This document shows, in pieces, positions 55,370-64,000 of a DNA stretch of 64,000 nucleotides. The position numbers and the translations under genes are program-made. Position 1 is the first letter of the stretch. Each line of letters begins with the position of its first letter. Source of the DNA: Ypsolopha sequella (Eukaryota > Arthropoda > Insecta > Lepidoptera > Ypsolophidae); NCBI GenBank assembly GCA_934047225.1, contig OW203985.1, positions 11,618,701-11,682,700 of the forward strand, given 5' to 3'. The notes beneath the pieces were generated by a model, which was not told the origin of the DNA, searched no databases, and was given only the letters and a program-made list of their open reading frames with translations.

Positions 55370-55610
55370 TGTCCTCACTTCTCCATCGGACGCGTGCCAG
55401 CCGCAACAGCATCCTGAGGACGACCGCTGCACGGTTTGACTCTCCCTTCCTAAAGCATTGAGTGGGGATAGTCACCGGTGCGATAAAATAGATAAGTAAA
55501 GATGTATTTGAATTACCTACTAAATATAGTCTAAGTTACTTCGTTACTAACAACATTTATGGATTTGTGATCTGAAATAACAATTATATTATATTATTAT
55601 TAGTATTTAG
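55370..55610 (+). mobile_element. 5'-truncated LINE, same family as 55999-57485
   Basis: The plus frame reads SSLLHRTRASRNSILRTTAA and RFDSPFLKH, aligned with RAASLVRRLWASSNILLSTI and AARLDCPYLSR of the next element. The 3' UTR also matches (GTTACTAACAA, TGATCTGAAATAA) and ends in (ATT)n. Confidence 0.75.
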
Positions 55611-55998
55611 GGACCTCCTTGTCTGTGCTAAATTTAGAATAATTTATTTAAGTAAAATGTATAAATGACTGTCTGTCAGAAAAAAAAATATGATGATGCC
55701 TTACCTGGGTTCTAGCCTAGCAGACCATATCGAACTTTAAGGCGCTACCAAAAAAAAAGGAGGTTTTTCGAATCCATTTACTCCACTATAACGTCATCTA
55801 CGTATTTGATTTTGGGGTAAATGTTTATTGTGTATTTGATTAAGATTCTCACTGAAGGAAAACGCGATTGGATGAAATTTTCTCGATAGAATTTAATTCC
55901 GAAAAGACCTCTAAATTTTTTCATGTTTTCCTGTAATTCTGAAATCCTAACTAATTTCATTGTGAAATTGCATTCAAAATGTGGATATTGTTCAATAA

Positions 55999-57485
55999 AT
56001 GACTCGCGGTAAGTCGCCTGGCCATGATGGTCTCAGCATCGAGCACCTACAGCATGCTGGATCACACATATGCCGAGTACTGGCCTTATTGTTCAACTGC
56101 TGTATGAGGCATTCATACATACCTTCTGACATGATGCGTACTATTGTGATTCCGATAATTAAAAATAAGACGGGTGATAAATCCGATAAAACGAACTACA
56201 GGCCTATTTCTCTTGCAACTATTTTTGCCAAGGTATTTGACAGTTTGCTTGAGGTGCATTTAAATAAACATCTGGATCTGAACGATAATCAGTTTAGTTG
56301 TCGGCCGGGATTATCGACAGAGAGTGCAATACTGTGTTAGGTATTATGTGAAGAGAAGTACGCCTGTATACGCTTGCTTTCTGCACCTCTCCAAAGCCTT
56401 TGATCTGGTTTCCTACGATATTCTCTGGAGGAAGCTCAGGGATATTAATTTGCCTGGTGAGCTCATTAATATCTTCAGGTATTGGTATGGGAACCAGATC
56501 AATAGTGTCAAGTGGGCAGACGTACTGTCGGATCCGTATAGGCTGGAGTGTGGGGTGAGGCAGGGGGGTTTGACCTCGCCTGCACTTTTTAGCCTTTACA
56601 TGGACTCGCTGATCGGGGCGCTCAGCAGCCAACGTGTTGGATGCTACATTGATGGCGTCAGCTTCAACAACATAAGTTACGCGGACGACATGGTGCTGCT
56701 GAGTGCCTCGGCCTGCGGGATCACACAGATGTTGCGTATTTGTGAGGAATACGCCCACTCTCATGGACTCGTATACAATGTCAAGAAGAGTCAACTCATG
56801 GTATTTGGAGCTGGAGCCAAACGTCGGGTTATTCCTCCTATCAGGCTGAATGGATCTACTCTAGAAAGAGTGGATAAATTTAAATACTTAGGCCACATAT
56901 TGACGTCCAGCCTCAAAGATAATGATGACATTGAGAGGGAACGGAGGGCATTGTCGATCAGAGCGAACATGATTGCTCGCAGATTTTTCTGGTGCTCCAA
57001 GCAGGTTAAAATAACCCTTTTTAAGGCGTACTGCACCTCATTTTATACGTCATGTAGTATGTGGGCCTTCTATTCGAAAAAATCGTACAGTGCCCTCCGG
57101 GTACAGTGTAATAACGCGTTTCGGAGTTTGCTGGGGCTGTCCCGACGCTGCAGTGCGTCAGGTATGTTTGCGGAAGCGCGCACAGATTGCTTCTGCACAA
57201 CAATACGCAAGCGTGCCGCCTCGCTGGTGCGCCGTTTGTGGGCCAGCTCCAACATTCTCCTGTCTACCATTGCGGCCAGGCTCGACTGTCCCTATCTGAG
57301 TCGCAGCTCCCTGCTGCACGCAAGCGTCCCAGCCTGGCGGAGAGCACTCACATAGGTACAGTCCAATATGATTAAACGCTAATATGATTTATTTATTTAC
57401 TACATAATATTAGAATAAGAAATATTGTTACTAACAAATTATAGGTTGATATTGTAGCCTGAAATAAATGGATTTATTATTATTA
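55999..57485 (+). pseudogene. Non-LTR retrotransposon ORF2 (RT), one frameshift
   Basis: First frame (55999-56340, 113 codons): GKSPGHDGLSIEHLQHAG, TIVIPIIKNKTGDKS and NYRPISLATIFAKVFDSLLE, RT motifs 0-2. Frame changes near 56324-56340. Second frame (56324-57355, 343 codons): FLHLSKAFD (first catalytic Asp, residue 27), LECGVRQGGLTSPALF, SYADDMVLLS (catalytic DD, residues 121-122), KKSQLMVFG and FKYLGHIL. The C-terminal end lacks an RNase H domain. The 3' UTR ends with AATAAATGGATTTATTATTA. N-terminal endonuclease is absent, so the element is 5'-truncated. CR1-superfamily clade likely; exact family not resolved. Confidence 0.88.
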
Positions 57486-57779
57486 TGTATTTGTAAAGTT
57501 TCCATGAAAATCTTTTTGACCAAATAGCTTAGTACATTTTATATTAATAAAAAGCTGACCTTTTGCTACTTTTCCACGAATCCGTCCCACTCGCACTGAG
57601 GATTTTTTCGCATATGGAGTAACAGGGACGCTAAAATTTTTTCGTATCGCCTTAATCGCTCGATACAACATGTCTATCCCTCTCGAGGTAGATCAACAGA
57701 GTGAGAGAGAGAGAGAGCACTGTATCACGCTCCATCGAGCTCGATATGGTTTGTTCTGCAGGTGTTTATTTCACTGATA
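57486..57779. other. Non-coding sequence with a short (GA)n
   Basis: GAGTGAGAGAGAGAGAGAGC near 57699. Nothing else recognised. Confidence 0.5.
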
Positions 57780-57781
57780 TA

Positions 57782-58203
57782 TTGGGTCTTTACATATGAA
57801 ATTGCCGTTTTCTATAAAGAATTTGAAGGAAACTCAAATTTCAGTACTAACATTTTTGCATTTTTTTAGGAATGACAAATCCAAATTATGTCATTTCTTA
57901 TATGTATGAATGAGACAACATTAAGCTGACAGCAACATTAATTTAATTTTTGAAAAGTGTCAGCTGTATAAAAGGATTACGAATCTGATCATGGAAATGG
58001 GTGGCATTTAGGACGAACTGTTTGTAAATATTTAATTTTTATAATCAAACTGAAAACAAAAACAAAATTTAATACGTAGATGTTCAACCTTGAAATCAAC
58101 TTTCAAACAAAAAACAAATAATTGAAATAGCTATAGAATTACAGGAATGATGAACTCATTCATCTGTAAGAAAATTTCGGCAATTTCATATGTAAAGACC
58201 TAT
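57782..58203. mobile_element. Mariner-type MITE with TA target duplication
   Basis: Left end TTGGGTCTTTACATATGAAA and right end TTTCATATGTAAAGACCTAT are inverted, and continue inward with TTGCCG/CGGCAA. TA lies on both sides (57780-57781, 58204-58205). TTACATATGAAA-type ends are characteristic of cecropia-group mariners of Lepidoptera. 422 bp without a transposase. Confidence 0.8.
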
Positions 58204-58280
58204 TATTCAATATAATCTGTCTCGTAGCACGAGCGAATACAAGTGACACTTGTACCACAAAATAGATACTACCAAGGCCG

Positions 58281-58440
58281 GCTCCATACAACAAGCGAAA
58301 ACAGACGCACACATGCATACGCGCGTACGTATGATGATCTCGGCAGAATTTCGTATTGGCATTCGACCGACTTCATCCGAGATCGTCGTACGTACGCGTC
58401 TATGTGTGCGTGCGTCTGTTTTCGCTAGTTATGCGGAGTG
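58281..58440. mobile_element. CpG-rich palindromic element
   Basis: AGCGAAAACAGACGCACACA (58294 on) pairs with its complement ending at 58426. The stem continues through CGCGTACGTA and GATCTCGG, and outward through GCTCCATACAA with mismatches. About 160 bp. Confidence 0.8.
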
Positions 58441-58689
58441 AACCTTCTGTAAGTGGTTATTTTGTGCTTGCTGTGGTCGCGTAGTCAGCACGTAGCTCGT
58501 AGACGTCGTAGCGTAGCTATAAATTTTGGAAATATACATGCTGTAAATAACCTGCGACCTTTAAATAAGGCCACGTACTGATCATACTGCACAACTATGT
58601 GAAAAAAAATTACCCGCGCAAGCTTTCAGAGAAAAAGTGCGGTAAAATTGATTTTATTAACAGTTTTGATGCATATAAAACATTTTATT

Positions 58690-58800
58690 TATGAACAAAA
58701 AATCACTTGTACTATCCCACAAATTCATTTAGAACTTCCTGACCGGTTTCGACTTTGATGATGATGATGATGCCTCGTGGCCGTTTTCGGTCATAGTGAC
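58690..58800 (-). mobile_element. Penelope-like element terminus fragment
   Basis: ATCACTTGTACTATCCCACA, CTGACCGGTTTCGACTTTGA and TGATGATGATGCCTCGTGGC match the pattern at 60040-60120 and, inverted, 29175-29245. Confidence 0.5.
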
Positions 58801-58864
58801 TGATCAAGGCTCATAGAGCTTCGCTGGTGAGCCCTCCAATGGCTGACATAGCCTATTTTGGCCT

Positions 58865-59100
58865 TTTATCAAATTTCAAGTTCAAATTTATTTATTTATC
58901 ATAAGTGGGTACAAGATGAAGGATATGTACATGTTTATGCTTAGTCTATAACAATGTGGTACCATAACAAAGGTGTTGCTGTTTCCTAGCTAGGTTTTTA
59001 GGGTGTGTTTGTAAGGGTGTGTTATTGTGTGAGGATGTGTTAGTGATAAGCGTATCCCTAGCCCTACGACTGTGGTCTTGGGATCAGTTTATTGAAAGTG
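58865..59100 (-). mobile_element. LINE 3' UTR, inverted, related to 52150-52790
   Basis: TTCAAGTTCAAATTTATTTA tail at 58869, then ATCCCTAGCCCTACGACTGT and GGTCTTGGGATCAG, the complement of the 52380-52430 words. Confidence 0.55.
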
Positions 59101-59999
59101 CGATTGCACAGGCTACATATCAAAAGCCCATTTACATAATTACAGGGGATGGCCGCAGATGGTCTTGCGTGGATCTCATCACGTTTGGCGTCGAGAACAG
59201 CTTTACGTTCTTCTTCAAACTCAAACACCTTCTTTTGAACAGTGAGCCTCCATCCAGGACTGTCTTGGGCTAAATCTTTTCGCCTTTATGGCATTATCAA
59301 ATGATACAATTTTTTACAAATACAATTTTTTTTTATTTTTACACAAGTAATTTTTACAATTCTTTGTAAGCTCCTTTAAGCTAACAATAACCTGTATTAG
59401 GAGGGACCGTTCTTTCCTTGTTACATTGTTTTTGTACTTTTGTTAGTAGGAGAAAGGGTGAGTTGGTGTATGTGTTTGAGAGGGTGTGTGAGGGTGTGTG
59501 TGCGTGTGTAGTGTATGTGCTGAAATCTGTGTGGTATACATATTATTAGATTAGCTTTTTTTAATAATTTTATATAAATATGATAATTTTATTTCTATAG
59601 GAAAAATTAAATACATAAATCAGGTAGTTATACTAAATGAATTTCTAATGGAAATGGAAGGCGAAAAAAGTTTGTGGCGTTAAAATAGTAGTTTATGCTA
59701 CAAGGGCGAAAAGGAATAAATTACGAGGACGATTTAAAACACGAGTGTAGCGAGCGTTTTAAACGTAACCGCGTAATTTATTGCTCTTACGCCCATGTAT
59801 CATACTACGTTTTTCAATGCATAGTGTGAGGAAATAAAACAAAAATATAATCTTGTGAACTTTAAATTATGATTGGCTTAAAAGGACTGTATCAAGAGCC
59901 GTTAAACTGTGGAAAAAAAAGTATAACATTTATAGTACACAGAAAAGGTTGCAGGTTAGCCAACTTGTACTAAATAAATTAAAAAAATAATAATAATAA
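59101..59999. other. Mixed non-coding sequence and repeat pieces
   Basis: 59300-59420 is the inverted partner of 5515-5640. 59455-59530 is a GT-rich stretch (GTGTGTGAGGGTGTGTGTGC). About 59690-59810 (GTTTATGCTACAAGGGCGAA, ACACGAGTGTAGCGAGCGTT) resembles a frequent lepidopteran repeat. No gene. Confidence 0.5.
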
Positions 60000-62525
60000 A
60001 GCCCTAGGGCAAAATAATCGACTTTCTTGTTGTTTTAAAAAAAACACTTGTACTTATCCACATATTACGTACAACTTTATTATGCCCGACCGGTTTCACT
60101 GTAAAGCATTTTCTAGGGCTTTTTACACATGCTAACTAACAAATAAATCTTATAAACTACAATCATGTCTTAAATGACGTGCAATAAATGAAACAACAAA
60201 CAAACAGACAGAAGGGGAATTTCAAATCAAAAATGGTCGGTAAACGATGGAACTAAGTTGAGTTAAACGTTGTGATGGAATTCTATACAATATATTACGG
60301 ATTATGTCTCATTGGTCAACGTTGTGTAAACAGTTGGATTAGTAAGAGTTTAAGTGATGGGGATGTCATATTAAAATATTTTTACCCATAATGGTGGAAA
60401 TTTGGAAACAATAAAAATAAAAAATATTACAAATTAAAATAAAAATAAAAATGTATGTCATAAGAATTGTAAAGAAACAAGATATTAAATATGATTGGCT
60501 GAATATAAATAATTAAGAAATGTCAAATGTTATAAATGAAAATTAGATAACGTTGTGTTAGATTGGTTAGATGTCAAACTGATAATAACAATAAATTAAA
60601 ATTATTTGAAATACTGCAATAATGGAGAATTATTTATGTCCAGTTGATGATTCAAAATGTCAGTTGGGTTCAAATGGATCAGTTTGTTTATTTCCAGAGC
60701 TTCTAAGGCTGATAACTTTCTGCCCTTTCCACAAACATGTAAAGTTTTGAAATTTTGTACCGAATCAAAGGTGTGATTTTCGTTGATTAGATGTTCAGCA
60801 AAGTTTGAGTTGGTTTTCTTTAAACGCCAGCTTCTGGAGTGCTCGCCTACTCTTGTTTTAAACGATCTTCCAGTTTGGCCGATATATTTTTTATTGCAAT
60901 TGGCACAAGTGAGCTCGTAAATGCCGTTTTTTTGATCAAAATTTGTCTTGTCTTTATTGTTACTTAATAGTCTTTTTAATGTGTTGTTTGTATAAAAGGC
61001 AGGGTTTCTATCTTTCAGTAAGCGTGAGCATTTTTGTGATATTTGGCCAAGAAAGGGTAGCTTAGACTACTTTTTTGTCTTTGGTTCAGCTGTTGGATCT
61101 GGGTGGTATAATAGAGCTCTAGTCATTTTTAATTTCTTTTTGTGGACTATGTTATCAACAATTTTCGGGTTGTATCCATTGTTTAAGGCAATTTTCTTAA
61201 TTGTGTTTAGTTCCAAGCTATAGTCAACTTTATTGAGAGGTAGGGATAGTAATCTGTGGGCCATTGAATGGAAAAACGCATATTTGTGAGATAATGGGTG
61301 TCTAGATTTAGAATGGATGATGTTATCACTGAAGGTGGGTTTTCGGTAAATTTTGAAAAAATGTTTCTGGTGTTAAATTTTTATGGTGAGATCCAGAAAA
61401 TTAATCTCTTTGTGGCCAATCTCTATTGTGAATTGTATGTTTTTGTTAACTGAGTTAATGAAGATCAAGAAATTCTGTAGATCATCCGATGAGCCCGACC
61501 AGAGGCACAGAACATCATCGACGTATCTGTACCAGTAGACTACGGAGTCTTTGAACTTTTTACAGTGAAGAATCTGTCTTTCAATATTATCCATAAAGAT
61601 GTCTGCGCATACGGGAGATAAAGGACTTCCCATTGCCAGGCCTTTCGTCTGTTTGTATATATTGTCATTAAAGATGAAATAATTCTGTTCAAGGCAAACT
61701 GAAATAGTATGCTCTAAGTCTATAATCTTTTGTGGTTCTACTGTTGATTCAACCAAGAGTTCATTCATTGCACGTTTACAATCGTCTATGGGTACGCTAG
61801 GAAATAGATTTTTTACATCGAATGACACTAATATTGCTTGAGAAGGTACGTTTACATTTTTTATCTTATTGACTAAATCTAAACTATTTTGAATGGTATG
61901 TAGCGGCTTAAATATGGATAACTCTTTTAATATTTCATTGCATTTTGTAGCTATTGGGTATGCTGGAGCACCGACGTAGGTAACTATTGGGCGAATTGGA
62001 GATCCTTGCTTGTGTAGTTTGTACAGACCTAGCAGTTTTGGGATTTGAGGGTTCAACACCTTCAGTTTATAGTGATCCGTGTGTTTGAAAATACTATTTG
62101 CCGTCTTTATCGTGTTTCTGACTATTTCATTATATTTCTTTGTAGGGTCTTTATCCAACTGTTGATAAGCTGAATCGGAAAGAAAATCATTCATTTTTTC
62201 ATCATATTCAGTTTTTGTTGTAATGACAACTGTGTTCCCTTTGTCGGCCTTGGTGATGATGAGATTGTTGTCTTTCACATTTTCTCTAATACTTTTGATG
62301 GTTTTTAGTTCATCGTGTCCAGATTTGCTATTTTTAATGGGTTGCTTGTGAGACTCTTCCTTCAGTAATTTACTGGCAATGTGTTTTGATAGAGGATCTG
62401 AGGTGGCAACTTCTAAATCGACTTTCTGTTCGGTTTTGATGCCATATTCGTGTTGTACGCTACGCGGTAGTAGGCTATAAGAAGAACTATATTTAGCTTT
62501 TGCTACGGGGTGCAGCGTAGCAATT
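60000..62525 (-). mobile_element. Penelope-like element, 5'-truncated
   Basis: Carries RT plus GIY-YIG endonuclease in the order typical for Penelope-like elements, and a 3' non-coding part with CCGACCGGTTTCACTGTAAA near 60085-60105 (hammerhead-type remnant, complement GAAACCGGTC). Coding sequence runs from about 62525 to a stop at 60602-60604. Confidence 0.88.
60602..62525 (-). pseudogene. Penelope-like RT/GIY-YIG protein, two in-frame stops
   Basis: One frame of about 640 codons without frameshift. N-terminal part: SLLPRSVQHEYGIKTEQK and ITKADKGNTVV. RT: PKLLGLYKLHKQGSPIRPIV, ILVSFDVKNLFPSVP, QTKGLAMGSPLSPVCADIF and WYRYVDDVL (catalytic DD near 61511-61525). Then FLDLTIKI, TAA (61373-61375), RKPTFSDNIIHSKSRHPLSH, and TAG (61064-61066) after EPKTKK. 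The GIY-YIG nuclease starts at 60925: GIYELTCANCNKKYIGQTGR, then SFKTRVGEH and the C-terminal Glu region ALEALEINKLI. The element copies itself by target-primed reverse transcription in active form; this copy cannot make the full protein. Confidence 0.9.
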
Positions 62526-62915
62526 ATGAATTATATATAGGTATACAAAACCACAATTAAAAGTCTCAAGTCTGTTAATGGAAGTATGAAAGACATACTT
62601 TTATTTTATTGTATTAATGGTACTAATGACATTAATGACATATAAATTCACACTGAAGACTCGGTAAGTAGTCGGTGTCAAGGTGCGATGACCCTTTTTT
62701 GAGAAATACGCAAATAACTTTTTTCCTATTCCCTACAAACGCAAGCGTAGCCCCGAGTCAATAAATGAAAGAAAAAAAAATGTATTTTGTAACAAAGGAC
62801 TCAAATAAAAGTATAGATTTCTTTAAATAAATCTTTAATTATTTTATATTTTCGCTCAGTCAACGGGCGGAGTAACGCCTTACAATTTAGTCTAGCAAAA
62901 ATGAATCCAAAATCA
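62526..62915. other. Non-coding sequence with a repeat fragment
   Basis: 62655-62760 (GTCGGTGTCAAGGTGCGATG, TTCCCTACAAACGCAAGC) matches pieces at 25930-25965 and 26258-26290. No gene. Confidence 0.5.
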
Positions 62916-63031
62916 ACTCAATGCACGTTTATATAGGCAGGCGTAGCTTCCCCCTCCACTGCGGCTGCAGTGGGCGATTGCACGGCGCGCGCGGCTCGAG
63001 GCGGCGTGACGTCAGCATGACGCACGGCTAT

Positions 63032-63155
63032 GGCTTGGCTTGGCTTGGCTTGGCTTGGCTTGGCTTGGTTTGGCTTGGCTTGGCTTGGCTTGGCTTGGCT
63101 TGGCATGGCATGGCTTGGCATGGCTTGGCTTGGCTTGGCTTGGCTTGGCTTGGCG
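63032..63155. repeat. (TGGCT)n pentanucleotide array
   Basis: About 25 units of TGGCT with TGGCA and TGGTT variants. Long Trp-Leu-Gly-Leu-Ala frames through it are repeat artefacts. The left flank (62950-63020) is GC- and CpG-rich. Confidence 0.95.
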
Positions 63156-63355
63156 TTGGTTGTTACAGTCGGCCATCCTGCAACAATTGCTCCCGCAATG
63201 GAAACAGAAAAAGTGTGTTTAACTTTCTAAAAGTTCAATCAGATCTTCGGTTTCTAACTGCTAGTCAGAATTGCTAGCATTATCTGTATACTTTATATAC
63301 ATTATACTCTCCCACTTGTTATTATGTGCATCGGGCAGCGACCGCGTCAACACGT

Positions 63356-63585
63356 ACCCCCGGTTTCTGAAAGGCCAATCAATGTTAACAGTAGATTAAA
63401 AAATAATTATCTGCGGATTAAGCCAGAAAAAGTGGGAATTTTACATTGAAATCAAAAATTAACTAAGTTAATTATTGATTCATCACTATTCAGACTTCAT
63501 AATATGCTTTTTGTTCACCGTTATTTGCGGTTAAAGTTTTTTTAATCTACTGTTAACTTTGATTGGCCTTTCAGAAACCGGGGGT
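63356..63585. mobile_element. MITE with about 47-bp inverted ends
   Basis: ACCCCCGGTTTCTGAAAGGC at the left pairs with GCCTTTCAGAAACCGGGGGT at the right; arms continue through CAATCAATGTTAACAGTAGATT. 230 bp, no ORF, target duplication not evident. Confidence 0.88.
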
Positions 63586-64000
63586 TAGTTAGTTTAATAT
63601 TTTTAATTTTATTAGTTTATTAGTTTTTTGTTTAGATTTATTCATGTTCTGGATTTTTATTTAAGTTTTTTATAAACCAAGTTTTAATAATATTTTAATA
63701 ATTATCCAAACATTATTTTTCTATTTTCAAATACTTATAAGACAGATATTTTAGCTCGATTATGGCAATGGTTAAAACTAAAACATTATAGTCGTCTCAC
63801 TCACTCAATTAATTCAGTTCTGCTACAACAGAGGGACTGCAACAAGAGCCGCCGCACGGAAGTGAAAGTGCAGCGGAAGTGGATTCGCCAGGCGCGAGCT
63901 AAACCGAGCCGAGTGTCACGAGGAAAATCTACTGGTTTTCTGTTACTATTCTGTTTGTTTACTGTTTTTATTTCTGGTTACTCCGTTTGTAGACAGAGGC
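63586..64000. other. Non-coding sequence to the window end
   Basis: AT-rich to 63790, then a more GC-balanced stretch (63835-63930) that might be a 5' UTR or element start. No frame recognised. Confidence 0.4.

Noticed and set aside
56294..56794. 166-codon minus ORF
   Set aside because: Antisense shadow of the LINE reverse transcriptase frame.
62918..63277. ORFs rich in Trp-Leu-Gly-Leu-Ala or Lys-Pro-Ser-Gln-Ala
   Set aside because: Translation of the (TGGCT)n array on both strands.

Overview
This is eukaryotic, insect DNA, most likely from a moth or butterfly. The evidence is one spliced insect gene (Neurotactin, minus strand, GT-AG introns) lying in AT-rich sequence packed with transposable elements. 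The element types fit Lepidoptera: BEL/Pao LTR elements, P/THAP transposases, Penelope-like elements, several non-LTR families with short simple-repeat tails, tRNA-derived SINEs, mariner- and hAT-type MITEs and many foldback MITEs. There are no operons, ribosome binding sites, CRISPR arrays or rRNA/tRNA genes. The species cannot be named from sequence alone.

Layout. 1-1354 holds a satellite with a higher-order TAGG / TAGATAGG / TAGATTGG pattern, followed by a 40-bp-class minisatellite. 1355-6590 has a TATA promoter-like stretch, weak coding fragments and retroelement pieces. 6596-9619 is a complete, young but internally deleted BEL/Pao element with 465-bp LTRs and a CCTGC target duplication. 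9917-11706 is a large foldback. 14201-20301 carries the 3' four coding exons of Neurotactin; its introns hold a SINE/LINE end, a foldback element with a nested hAT MITE and another MITE. 23698-25171 is exactly 22 units of a 67-bp minisatellite. 25.7-36 kb is a mosaic of MITEs, retroelement ends and two more minisatellite blocks. 36.4-48.4 kb holds a rearranged LINE and two P-element-like (THAP) transposase genes in tandem on the minus strand, both decayed. 52-57.5 kb holds non-LTR retrotransposons, 57.8-58.5 kb MITEs, and 60-62.5 kb a Penelope-like element with RT and GIY-YIG domains. The window ends with a (TGGCT)n array and a MITE.

The only recognisable host gene is Neurotactin, a cell-adhesion transmembrane protein with a catalytically inactive cholinesterase-like ectodomain. 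Its reading frame is well conserved but carries two in-frame stop codons (TAA at 15212-15214 and TAG at 14753-14755) inside the ectodomain exon. This is the most unexpected observation at a host locus here. It could be a sequence error, a null allele, a pseudogene copy or recoding.

I did not find a convincing new gene system. The best candidates for something undescribed are the tandem P/THAP transposase pair with one set of THAP exons, the 1-kb foldback with about 340-bp arms and an internal ORF at 33551-34569, and the repeated primer-binding-like motifs in the BEL/Pao leader.
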